Positions 16,797-23,964 of a DNA stretch of 39,280 nucleotides are shown here, piece after piece. The notes below the pieces were generated by a model that was not told the DNA's origin, did no database searches, and saw only the letters and a list, made by a program, of their open reading frames with translations. The position numbers were made by a program, and so were the translations under genes. Source of the DNA: Autumnicola lenta. Its GTDB lineage: Bacteria; Bacteroidota; Bacteroidia; Flavobacteriales; Flavobacteriaceae. Numbering within the stretch: the stretch's first letter is position 1; each line of letters starts with the position of its first letter. The DNA lies in NCBI RefSeq assembly GCF_031846515.1, contig NZ_JAVRHO010000028.1:1-39280 (forward strand). The letters run 5' to 3'.

Positions 16797-16811
16797 CTTC
16801 GTCAGGCCCAG
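16797..16811. repeat. REP-like motif, inverted orientation
   Basis: CTTCGTCAGGCCCAG is the inverse of the CTGAGCCTGtCGAAG motif at 16770-16784. The pair makes a 15-bp imperfect stem with a 12-nt loop just past the symporter stop, and could end that transcript. Confidence 0.55.
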
Positions 16812-16832
16812 TGTGATACCTAAAAGCTATAG

Positions 16833-18212
16833 CTATTCCAGGTACTTCTTAAAATAAACCCGTGCGGCTTTCATTACTTTTGGTGCGAGAATTAAAGTGG
16901 AGATCATCGTTGGAATGGCCATCAACGCAAAAAAACCGTCAATTAAATTGATCATCATACTTAAAGAAGTTGTCGCGCCAACCAGAATGCTCAGGATATA
17001 AAAATAATTGTAATAATGTTTGTTTTCGGCTCCCAGGAGGAAGTTGAGGCATTTTGTTCCGTAGTAGGAATATGAAAAAAGAGAGGAAATACTAAAAGCT
17101 GCGATGCACAACAGTAAAACGTAATCTCCCACATACGGAATGGAATTTCTAAAAGCTGCTGCGGTAAGGCTAACTCCATTGGCATCGCTGCTTTGCCATA
17201 CTCCTGTTACCAGAATAGCAAGTGCTGTAAGCGTACAAACGACCAAAGTGTCTATTGCTGGCCCCAACATGGCGACGAGACCTTCCCGAACGGGTTCTGA
17301 AGTTTTACTTGCACCGTGTGCCATTGTTGCGGTTCCAATTCCCGCCTCATTTGAAAAAGCCCCTCTTCGGATTCCCAGGATCATTAATCCGCCTATAATT
17401 CCACCGAAAAGTGGCTCTCCTTTGTAATTTTCCGCGGCAAAAGCGTCAGTAAAAATGAGCCCCAGGTAACGCGGCAGTTCGTCAATATTTACAAAAAGGA
17501 TTACAAGAACAGCTACAAAATAAACAGCTACCATTGCAGGCACCAGCTTAGAAACTGTGCGACTTATTCTGTAAAGTCCGCCAAGGATTACTGCGGAAGT
17601 GATAATTGTAAGGATTATTCCAATAATGAGATTAGATATAAATCCTGTTTCAATTCCCTGTGGCTCGAGTAAAATAGAATTAATTGCCTGGGTTAATTGA
17701 TTCACATTAAAAACCGGCAGAGCTCCTACCAGTCCCGCTACCGCAAAAAACACAGCCAGCGGCTTCCAGCTTTTTCCCAGACCTTCCATTATATAATACA
17801 TTACGCCGCCCTGGATGTTTCCTTCAGTATCTTTTCCGCGGTACATTACCGCTAAAGTATTAGTGAAAAATTTGGTAGACATTCCCACAATTGCACTTAC
17901 CCAAAGCCAGAAAACAGCTCCCGGGCCTCCCAATGCAATCGCGACCGCCACGCCGGCAATATTTCCCATTCCTACGGTGGAAGAAAGCGCTGTGGATAAA
18001 GCCTGGAAATGATTAATTTCTCCCGGAGCATTGGGGTCGTCATACTTTCCCCGAAGCAAATCTAAAGAATGTCCCAAATACCGGAAAGGAAGAAAGCGTG
18101 AAAGGATCAGCAAATATAATCCGCCACCGATGAGCAAAATAACCAGAGGTAAACCCCATACAAGCGAAGCAAATTCCGCGATAAGCTCATTCAGTTGATC
18201 CATAGTTTTCAC
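16833..18212 (-). CDS. Alanine/glycine:cation symporter (AGCS family)
   Basis: This 459-residue inner-membrane protein has about ten hydrophobic segments. The family block PGAVFWLWVSAIVGMSTKF and the early TALSSTVGMGNIAGVAVAI segment place it in the sodium:alanine/glycine symporter family, which imports small neutral amino acids with Na+. Length is normal. It is transcribed away from prfC's stop with about 50 bp between, so the two could share a transcript (prfC first). Exact substrate cannot be told. Confidence 0.92.
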   Translation of the reverse strand: MKTMDQLNELIAEFASLVWGLPLVILLIGGGLYLLILSRFLPFRYLGHSLDLLRGKYDDPNAPGEINHFQALSTALSSTVGMGNIAGVAVAIALGGPGAVFWLWVSAIVGMSTKFFTNTLAVMYRGKDTEGNIQGGVMYYIMEGLGKSWKPLAVFFAVAGLVGALPVFNVNQLTQAINSILLEPQGIETGFISNLIIGIILTIITSAVILGGLYRISRTVSKLVPAMVAVYFVAVLVILFVNIDELPRYLGLIFTDAFAAENYKGEPLFGGIIGGLMILGIRRGAFSNEAGIGTATMAHGASKTSEPVREGLVAMLGPAIDTLVVCTLTALAILVTGVWQSSDANGVSLTAAAFRNSIPYVGDYVLLLCIAAFSISSLFSYSYYGTKCLNFLLGAENKHYYNYFYILSILVGATTSLSMMINLIDGFFALMAIPTMISTLILAPKVMKAARVYFKKYLE

Positions 18213-18264
18213 ATTTGGATCGAAAATAGGAAATTAAACACTATAAATCCGCACGCTGTTGTTT

Positions 18265-19854
18265 TTAAAATTCTGAAGTAAAGTGAAATTTGATATCTGG
18301 ATATTTCTGCTGAGTCATTTGTAGCGAAAATTGTGAATCGGCCAAAAATACAAGTTGACCATGTTTGTCCTTGGCGAGGAATTTCGATTTTACTCTTTTG
18401 AAATCTTTAAATTCTTCACTCTTCGGATTGTTTGCTTCCACCCATGTAGCTTTATAGACATTCAGGTTTTCATAGGTACATTTCGCTCCGTATTCGTGTT
18501 CTAATCTATACTGAATAACTTCAAACTGAAGTGCTCCAACAGTTCCAATAATTTTCCTTCCGTTTAACTCCAAAGTAAATAATTGTGCAACACCTTCGTC
18601 CATCAACTGGTCAATTCCTTTTTCCAGTTGCTTGGATTTCATAGGATCGGCGTTATTGATATAGCGAAAATGTTCCGGAGAAAAACTTGGAATTCCTCTG
18701 TACATTAAATTTTCACCTTCAGTTAAAGTATCACCTATTTTGAAGTTTCCGGTGTCGTGTAAACCCACAATATCGCCCGGATAAGAGACATCTACAATTT
18801 CTTTTCGTTCAGCAAAAAAAGCATTCGGACTCGAAAACTTAAGACTTTTATTATGTCTTACATGTAGGTAAGGTTTGTTTCTTTCAAACTTTCCGGAGAC
18901 AATTTTTATAAAAGCGAGTCGGTCACGGTGCTTGGGATCCATATTGGCGTGAATTTTAAAAACGAATCCGGTGAATTTATCTTCATCAGGTTCAACCAAT
19001 CTTTCGTCGCTTTCCTTTGGACGCGGGGTAGGAGCAATGTTAATAAAGCAATCCAGAAGTTCCCGAACACCAAAATTATTTAAAGCCGACCCAAAGAATA
19101 CAGGCTGCAATCTTCCGGCAAGATACGCCTCCTTGTCAAATTCAGGATAAACTCCCTGCGCCAATTCCAGTTCCTCTCTTAACGTATCGGCAGCTTTATC
19201 ACCAATTAGCTCATTAAGTTCTTCAGAAGCAAGATCAGAAATCTCTACAGTTTCTTCGATATCTTTCCTGGGATCGCCTGTAAATAGGTTTACATTCTGT
19301 TCCCAGATATTATAAATCCCTTTAAAATCGTAACCCATCCCAATTGGGAAACTTAGAGGAGTTACGGTGAGGTTCAGTTTTTGCTCAATTTCATCAAGAA
19401 GTTCAAAAGCATCTTTCCCTTCACGATCCATTTTATTTATAAAAACGATCATGGGAATATTCCGCATACGGCAAACTTCAACGAGTTTTTCAGTTTGTTC
19501 CTCAACACCTTTGGCAACGTCAATCACAACAATCACGCTGTCTACCGCAGTAAGCGTCCTAAAAGTATCTTCAGCAAAATCCTTGTGACCGGGTGTATCT
19601 AAAATATTAATTTTAATGTCCCGGTATTCAAACGCAAGAACAGAAGTAGCTACAGAAATACCACGCTGCCGCTCAATTTCCATAAAGTCACTCGTGGCAC
19701 CTTTCTTAATTTTGTTGGATTTTACTGCACCGGCTTCCTGAATTGCACCTCCAAAAAGCAAAAGTTTCTCTGTAAGGGTAGTTTTACCGGCATCTGGGTG
19801 AGAAATAATACCAAAAGTTCTTCTTCTCTTTATTTCTTTCTGAAAACTCTTCAT
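18265..19854 (-). CDS. prfC: Peptide chain release factor 3
   Basis: RF3 is a GTPase that removes RF1/RF2 from the ribosome after peptide release. The 529-residue product has the P-loop GIISHPDAGKTT (15-26), the switch region EIERQRGISV, DTPGHKDF and NKMD. RF3-specific parts follow, including GDIVGLHDTGNFKIGDTLTEG and GALQFEVIQYRLEHEYGA. It is full length. A -7-like TACTTTTG lies just upstream (19872-19879, minus strand). Confidence 0.97.
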   Translation of the reverse strand: MKSFQKEIKRRRTFGIISHPDAGKTTLTEKLLLFGGAIQEAGAVKSNKIKKGATSDFMEIERQRGISVATSVLAFEYRDIKINILDTPGHKDFAEDTFRTLTAVDSVIVVIDVAKGVEEQTEKLVEVCRMRNIPMIVFINKMDREGKDAFELLDEIEQKLNLTVTPLSFPIGMGYDFKGIYNIWEQNVNLFTGDPRKDIEETVEISDLASEELNELIGDKAADTLREELELAQGVYPEFDKEAYLAGRLQPVFFGSALNNFGVRELLDCFINIAPTPRPKESDERLVEPDEDKFTGFVFKIHANMDPKHRDRLAFIKIVSGKFERNKPYLHVRHNKSLKFSSPNAFFAERKEIVDVSYPGDIVGLHDTGNFKIGDTLTEGENLMYRGIPSFSPEHFRYINNADPMKSKQLEKGIDQLMDEGVAQLFTLELNGRKIIGTVGALQFEVIQYRLEHEYGAKCTYENLNVYKATWVEANNPKSEEFKDFKRVKSKFLAKDKHGQLVFLADSQFSLQMTQQKYPDIKFHFTSEF

Positions 19855-19871
19855 CTATTGATAATTGAAGC

Positions 19872-19879
19872 GCAAAAGT
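19872..19879 (-). promoter_or_regulatory. Candidate -7 box for prfC
   Basis: On the minus strand TACTTTTG fits TAnnTTTG. It would start transcription close to the ATG at 19854, giving a very short leader. No clear -33 TTTG is seen at the right distance. Confidence 0.35.
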
Positions 19880-19936
19880 ACTATTCTTTCAGGAATTTTT
19901 CGAAGAACTGAGATCCTAATTCTCTGCGGAATTATA

Positions 19937-19960
19937 GTCGATAATTGGCATTTTTCGGGC
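19937..19960. repeat. AATTGGCATTTTTCG motif in divergent spacer
   Basis: TCGATAATTGGCATTTTTCG is a member of the short dispersed palindrome family (compare 14217-14236). It sits between the divergent starts of prfC and the OmpA-domain gene. Confidence 0.45.
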
Positions 19961-20008
19961 TTCATTTTTTTAAAAGTTTGTAACTTTCAGGTTGAGCATT
20001 TGGAGCTT

Positions 20009-21622
20009 ATGAAGATTTCTTCAGAATATAAATTACTGATATTGGGAATTTTACTTGTAATTTTTCCGCGGATATCTTCTGCACAGGCGCAAATGGAACA
20101 TATTGCAGCAGGTTCTTACCTGGTAAACATGGGAGAAAGGCCGCAGACGTCTTCTAATGCGCTAAAACCGTATGGTTTACTGCATGATTTGCTGAAAAAC
20201 GAGTCGGTAGAGATAAAATGGATCATAAATCCCGAAAAAGAGAAGGACGGAGTTGATTTTACTCATGATAATATGGAATTTAGAGGCAGCTCCTTTGTTG
20301 TCCCGGTTTCTTACATAACTGATGAAGTAAAACAGAAGATCGAAAATTGGCAAAAAAAGGGAGTGGTTGGCAAGTTTGCAGTTTCAAACCTGAATTTGCC
20401 AGTTTTCACCACTCTTTCTGTCGCACCAAAATGGACGCTGGACAGGCAAAACGGAAATATTGCCCTCCCTTTTTTTGAAGTTGCAGAAATTCCTGCGGAA
20501 GCATTTGGGGGTAATGATCCCACGAATTGGAAAAGCCCATCAGAACTTGGGGTGTGCGATGATATTTTTGTGATGCCGCATGCAGAGCCAAAATTTGAAA
20601 CTCATAAAAATCTTTATTACTGGAATCGCAATTATAAAGGTGCGATCTGGGCCGGTTGCCATGCAGGAAGTCAGTTGGAAAACCTGGTGGGAATAGAAGA
20701 AGAAGGCGCTGACAAAATAAAGATGCAACTTAATTTTCTTTCAGCAGGATTTGCAGGAGCTGCCAGTGCGGGTTTAATTCCGTATCATAAACATCGCCAC
20801 GCTACGCCACCATACGCTCATTTACAACCTGCAGATCCTGTTTCGCAGTACTTAGGAATTGTAGATAATGCACACTTAAATGGTTCTGAGCGGGTTTTTT
20901 ATCCGAGAAATAGAAATTTATGGAGATCCGGAGTAAAGAAAATTGTAATGGATCCTTCGGCGCCTGATAATCCTTCTTTAACTAAAGCCGAAGCCGCTAT
21001 TGTTGTTTACGGTCATGGTTTTGATAATGAGCAAAACGGACTGGTAATGTACCAGGCCGGGCACAGTATTTTTGGTGATACAGAACAACATATTGCGGCG
21101 ATGCGTACTTTTTTTAATTGGAGTTTTTATTCCGCGGAAGTAAAACGAAAGCAGAATCTCATGAAGTTTGAAAATCAGGGATCTCAGCAATCAGCTGTGG
21201 CGGCGCGCATAGGAGACGATTTGGCTAAAATTCTGAAGTTAAACAACATAATTTTTGATCTGGACGAGGCTGAAATTAAAACAGAAGCAAAAAAGGAGCT
21301 GGATAGGATAGCCGGGTTTATGAGAGAATATCCCGAATTGCTCATCGATGTCCGTTCTCATACAGATTGCAGGGAAGATGACGATTATAACTTAAAACTT
21401 TCTGAAGAAAGAGTAGCGGTGACAAAGGATTATCTCCTGCAGAAAGGCATAGATCCAAAACGGATTTCCGGTCGCGGTTATGGTGAAACCGAAATTATGA
21501 ATGACTGCATAAACGGTGTTCCCTGTAACGAAAAGCAACACAAAATTAACAGGCGGTCAGAATTTATTCTATCCATAGACTGCTCTCTCTATTCCGGCCG
21601 ACTTAAACAAAACACAAAGTAG
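20009..21622 (+). CDS. Secreted protein with Bacteroidota surface domain fused to OmpA-like domain
   Basis: I start it at the ATG at 20009, because this begins a signal peptide (residues 1-27, MKISSEYKLLILG... to SSAQA). An in-frame extension to 19865 would add 48 residues without sense. The product is then 537 residues. Residues ~35-390 resemble, from memory, a domain found in large secreted proteins of Bacteroidota, with blocks LKPYGLLHDLLKN, KDGVDFTH, CDDIFVMPHAEP and GAIWAGCHAGSQLENL. Residues ~412-525 are an OmpA-like peptidoglycan-binding domain: IIFDLDEAEI, D453 in SHTDCRED, and R515/R516 in NRRSEF. It is probably periplasmic or outer-membrane-associated and tied to the cell wall. Function of the N-terminal domain is unknown. 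Confidence 0.85.
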   Translation: MKISSEYKLLILGILLVIFPRISSAQAQMEHIAAGSYLVNMGERPQTSSNALKPYGLLHDLLKNESVEIKWIINPEKEKDGVDFTHDNMEFRGSSFVVPVSYITDEVKQKIENWQKKGVVGKFAVSNLNLPVFTTLSVAPKWTLDRQNGNIALPFFEVAEIPAEAFGGNDPTNWKSPSELGVCDDIFVMPHAEPKFETHKNLYYWNRNYKGAIWAGCHAGSQLENLVGIEEEGADKIKMQLNFLSAGFAGAASAGLIPYHKHRHATPPYAHLQPADPVSQYLGIVDNAHLNGSERVFYPRNRNLWRSGVKKIVMDPSAPDNPSLTKAEAAIVVYGHGFDNEQNGLVMYQAGHSIFGDTEQHIAAMRTFFNWSFYSAEVKRKQNLMKFENQGSQQSAVAARIGDDLAKILKLNNIIFDLDEAEIKTEAKKELDRIAGFMREYPELLIDVRSHTDCREDDDYNLKLSEERVAVTKDYLLQKGIDPKRISGRGYGETEIMNDCINGVPCNEKQHKINRRSEFILSIDCSLYSGRLKQNTK

Positions 21623-21641
21623 TAATACCTGAAAAAACTTA

Positions 21642-21674
21642 TTTGGTAAAGGTATTCGCTATTTTGTACATTTG
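21642..21674 (+). promoter_or_regulatory. Candidate promoter of idi operon
   Basis: TTTG (21642-21645) and TACATTTG (21667-21674, exact TAnnTTTG) are 21 nt apart, close to the sigma-ABfr layout. The -7 box lies 16 nt before the idi start. Confidence 0.55.
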
Positions 21675-21690
21675 ATTTTCAATAGAAAAA

Positions 21691-22209
21691 ATGGCAAAGG
21701 AAAAGGTTATTTTAGTTAACGAAAAGGATGAGCAGGTTGGTCTTATGGAGAAGATTGAAGCTCATGAAAAGGCGCTTTTGCACAGGGCATTTTCAGTTTT
21801 CGTTTTTAATGAGAAGGGAGAGACCATGATTCAGCAGCGTGCACTTTCAAAGTACCATTCCCCCGGTTTATGGACAAATACCTGTTGCAGCCACCAGCGC
21901 GAGGGAGAAACTAATATACAGGCTGGAAAAAGACGCCTCCAGGAAGAAATGGGTTTTTCGACAGATTTGAAGGATACGATTTCATTTATATATAAAGCTC
22001 CTTTCGACAATGGCCTGACAGAGCATGAATTCGACCATATTTTGGTTGGGAAATTCGAAGGAGAACCAGATTTAAATCCAGATGAAGTTGCAGACTGGAA
22101 ATGGATTAGCCTTGAGGATGTAGAGAAGGATATGAAACAGAATCCTGAAATATATACCGAATGGTTTAAAATAATATTCGATAAGTATTATTCACATATA
22201 AAATCATGA
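21691..22209 (+). CDS. idi: Isopentenyl-diphosphate delta-isomerase, type I
   Basis: The enzyme interconverts isopentenyl and dimethylallyl diphosphate for isoprenoids such as menaquinone and carotenoids. The 172-residue Nudix-fold product has the catalytic Cys C66 in TNTCCSHQ, RRLQEEMGF in the Nudix region, and E111/E113 in the TEHEFDH block, which match the metal and catalytic positions of known type I enzymes. It overlaps the next start by 4 nt (ATGA), indicating translational coupling. Confidence 0.94.
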   Translation: MAKEKVILVNEKDEQVGLMEKIEAHEKALLHRAFSVFVFNEKGETMIQQRALSKYHSPGLWTNTCCSHQREGETNIQAGKRRLQEEMGFSTDLKDTISFIYKAPFDNGLTEHEFDHILVGKFEGEPDLNPDEVADWKWISLEDVEKDMKQNPEIYTEWFKIIFDKYYSHIKS

Positions 22210-22616
22210 GGTTAACCGTCCATAGAAAAGCACATTTTAATGCTGCCCACCGTCTTTTCAGGAAAGAATGGGATGATGCGAAAAATGAAGAAGTTTTCGG
22301 AAAGTGCAGCAATCCTAATTACCACGGTCATAATTATGAGCTTACGGTTTCTGTTACCGGAGAAATAGACCCTGAAACAGGTTTTGTGATGGATCTTAAA
22401 ATTCTGAAGGATCTAATTTATACGGAAGTTGAGCAGCCTTTTGATCATAAAAACCTGAATGTTGAGGTGGAAGAATTTAAAAAGCTCAATCCTACTGCAG
22501 AAAATATTGCTGTGGTTATCTGGAATAAACTTCGGAATAATCTAAGGGAGGACCTCGAACTGATGGTTACGCTTTATGAGACGCCGCGTAATTTTGTTAC
22601 TTATAAAGGAGAATAA
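22206..22616 (+). CDS. 6-pyruvoyl-tetrahydropterin synthase-like protein
   Basis: This 136-residue T-fold protein has zinc ligands H15 (AAHRL), H40 and H42 (YHGHNY) and a probable catalytic C34. The Asp-His pair lies in QPFDHKNL and the pterin-anchoring Glu in LYETPRN. The motif C34-x5-HGH with CSNPNYHGHNY follows the 6-pyruvoyl-tetrahydropterin synthase pattern rather than the CxxxHGH of QueD (6-carboxy-tetrahydropterin synthase). The reaction could still be either. No queC/queE/folE is adjacent. Its start overlaps the idi stop, and bcp follows after 5 nt. Confidence 0.88.
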   Translation: MRLTVHRKAHFNAAHRLFRKEWDDAKNEEVFGKCSNPNYHGHNYELTVSVTGEIDPETGFVMDLKILKDLIYTEVEQPFDHKNLNVEVEEFKKLNPTAENIAVVIWNKLRNNLREDLELMVTLYETPRNFVTYKGE

Positions 22617-22621
22617 ATAAT

Positions 22622-23077
22622 ATGGCACTTAAAGTTGGCGACAGTATTCCGGAAATCGAATTAAAGGATCAGAATGGTGATACTTTCGATTTTTCTTCAG
22701 TTAGAGGAATTCAGCCTTTTGTGGTTTATTTTTATCCGAAGGATTTCACCCCCGGCTGTACGAAAGAAGCTTGTTCTTTCAGGGATAAGTATGAAGATTT
22801 TAAGGAATTAGGAGCAGAGGTAATAGGAATAAGTGCAGACTCTGAAGAGTCTCATCAAAAATTCATTTCTAAGTACGACTTACCTTTTATTTTTCTTTCA
22901 GATGAAGATAAAACGGCAAGGGATCTCTTTGGTGTAAAGCCGAACCTGCTGGGAATGATTCCGGGAAGGGAGACTTTTATCTTTGACATGCAGGGAATAT
23001 TGCGTTACAAGTTCAACAGTATGAATGCTACGCGGCATATTCCTGAAGCATTAACCGCCCTGGAGAAAATGAAATAA
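22622..23077 (+). CDS. bcp: Thiol peroxidase of the Bcp/PrxQ type
   Basis: This peroxiredoxin reduces hydrogen and organic peroxides in the cytoplasm. The 151-residue product has FTPGCTKEACSFRD with peroxidatic C46 and resolving C51 five residues apart, the PrxQ arrangement. A typical GISADSEESHQKF block follows. It is the third gene of the idi, PTPS, bcp operon and starts 5 nt after the previous stop. Confidence 0.94.
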   Translation: MALKVGDSIPEIELKDQNGDTFDFSSVRGIQPFVVYFYPKDFTPGCTKEACSFRDKYEDFKELGAEVIGISADSEESHQKFISKYDLPFIFLSDEDKTARDLFGVKPNLLGMIPGRETFIFDMQGILRYKFNSMNATRHIPEALTALEKMK

Positions 23078-23129
23078 TATTTTTTAGAAAAAATGTGCTG
23101 TAGTTTCTTTAGCATATCAAAAAATAGAT

Positions 23130-23143
23130 TAAATTCGCAGCCG
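23130..23143 (+). promoter_or_regulatory. Candidate -7 region for the 88-residue gene and tRNA-Thr
   Basis: TAAATTCG followed by CAGCCG resembles the TAnnTTTG box with the same CAGCCG extension as before tRNA-Tyr. It lies 15 nt before the start at 23158. One base departs from consensus and no clean -33 element is seen. Confidence 0.35.
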
Positions 23144-23157
23144 AAAATTTATTCAAA

Positions 23158-23424
23158 ATGGCAAGTAAAAGAGTATTGAAAAGAGATGTGAATAATGTAA
23201 TGGGCGATATTATAGATGCCGCTTATATTCACCAGGCTGCCAATCCTAAAGAAGATCCTGCAAAATCTGAAGCCATCGTAGACGAAGCTATCGCTACTTT
23301 TGACGACTTAATTGCAAAGATCAACAAGAAGGACGTAGAAGATAACAAACAACATTTTAAAGAAGTGAATAAAGAATTTGAAACTAAGGCAAATGCTTTA
23401 GTGGAAAAGGTAAACGCTTTATAG
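23158..23424 (+). CDS. Small conserved-looking protein of unknown function
   Basis: This 88-residue acidic, strongly helical protein starts MASKRVLKRDVNNVMGDIIDAAYIH. It has no signal peptide, no membrane span and no cysteine. The composition (Asp/Glu/Lys/Ala-rich amphipathic helices) suggests a small helical bundle. From memory, similar proteins are annotated as hypothetical in other flavobacteria, and I do not know a function. It stops 9 nt before tRNA-Thr(TGT), so mRNA and tRNA are probably on one transcript that ends at the terminator 23518-23546. Confidence 0.75.
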   Translation: MASKRVLKRDVNNVMGDIIDAAYIHQAANPKEDPAKSEAIVDEAIATFDDLIAKINKKDVEDNKQHFKEVNKEFETKANALVEKVNAL

Positions 23425-23433
23425 TAGTTTTTT

Positions 23434-23507
23434 GCCGATGTAGCTCAGCTGGCTAGAGCAGCTGATTTGTAATCAGCAGGTCGTGGGTTCGAGTCCCTCC
23501 ATCGGCT
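23434..23507 (+). tRNA. tRNA-Thr (TGT)
   Basis: Acceptor GCCGATG (23434-23440) pairs CATCGGC (23500-23506). The anticodon stem-loop GCTGA-TTTGTAA-TCAGC gives TGT. The T stem GTGGG/CCCTC has one T-T mismatch. CCA is not encoded. Its tail from the T-loop onward recurs three times downstream in the 127-bp array. Confidence 0.96.
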
Positions 23508-23926
23508 CTTTAAGTAAAAGCCCCTCCTTTTTTGGAGGGGCTTTTTCGTTGTATTTAGTTGAGGGACGAGAAGCCTGTCCAGAGCAGAGGCAGTTTTTTT
23601 ACTGCCGCAGTCGAAGGGAGTCCCTCCATCGGCTCTTAAGTAAAAGCCCCTCCTTTTTTGGAGGGGCTTTTTTTGTTGTATTTAGTTGAGGGACGAGAAG
23701 CCTGTCCAGAGCGGAGGCAGTTTTTTTACTACCGCAGTCGAAGGAAGTCCCTCCATCGGCTCTAAGTAAAAGCCCCTCCTTTTTTGGAGGGGCTTTTTCG
23801 TTGTATTTAGTTGAGGGACGAGAAGCCTGTCCAGAGCGGAGGCAGTTTTTTTACTACCGCAGTCGAAGGAAGTCCCTCCATCGGCTCTTAGTAAAAGCTC
23901 CTCCTTTTGCGAGGATTTTTTTGTAT
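23493..23926 (+). repeat. Tandem array of tRNA-tail elements (127-bp units)
   Basis: The string GTCCCTCCATCGGCTCT, the tail of tRNA-Thr, begins at 23493 (in the gene), 23620, 23747 and 23872, a period of 127, 127 and 125 bp. Each full unit is tail, then hairpin terminator, then TTGTATTTAGTTGAGGGAC, then core GAGAAGCCTGTCCAGAGC. A poly-T hairpin and CAGTCGAAGG close the unit. Units are nearly identical, differing at a few bases. The fourth is partial and decayed from about 23896. The heptamer GAGGGAC before each core is complementary to GTCCCTC in the next tail, bracketing the core with an inverted repeat. Confidence 0.9.
23518..23546 (+). terminator. Rho-independent terminator after tRNA-Thr(TGT)
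   Basis: AAAAGCCCCTCC and GGAGGGGCTTTTT form a strong stem with a T-rich loop and a T tail, 11 nt after the tRNA. Copies recur at about 23642-23674 and 23768-23798 in the array, and a decayed one at 23896-23921. The transcript thus meets up to three strong terminators in a row. Confidence 0.9.
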
Positions 23927-23931
23927 AAGGG

Positions 23932-23964
23932 AAACCCCACAGGTTTTCAAAACCTGTGGGGTTT
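23932..23964. repeat. Perfect 33-bp palindrome
   Basis: AAACCCCACAGGTTTT (23932-23947) and AAAACCTGTGGGGTTT (23949-23964) are perfect 16-bp arms around one C, followed by one more T before AGC. It has the same design as 16515-16547 and lies between tRNA-Thr and the convergent mqo gene, so a bidirectional terminator role is possible. Confidence 0.8.

Larger units (their letters stand above)
16219..16832. other. Repeat-filled spacer between convergent genes
   Basis: This 614-bp stretch lies between the stops of ppx/gppA (plus) and the AGCS symporter (minus) and holds no gene. It contains two copies of a ~150-bp repeat (16298-16446, 16631-16789), several REP-like CTGAGCCTGtCGAAG motifs in both orientations, a perfect 33-bp palindrome (16515-16547) and AATTGCCA-type motifs. 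Confidence 0.75.

Noticed and set aside
19865..20008. 48-residue N-terminal extension of the OmpA-domain protein
   Set aside because: The ATG at 20009 begins a clear signal peptide; the extension overlaps the prfC promoter region and a repeat motif.
23493..23926. CRISPR array
   Set aside because: The ~126-bp unit is repeated whole with no unique spacers, and each unit contains a tRNA tail and a terminator. No cas genes are present.
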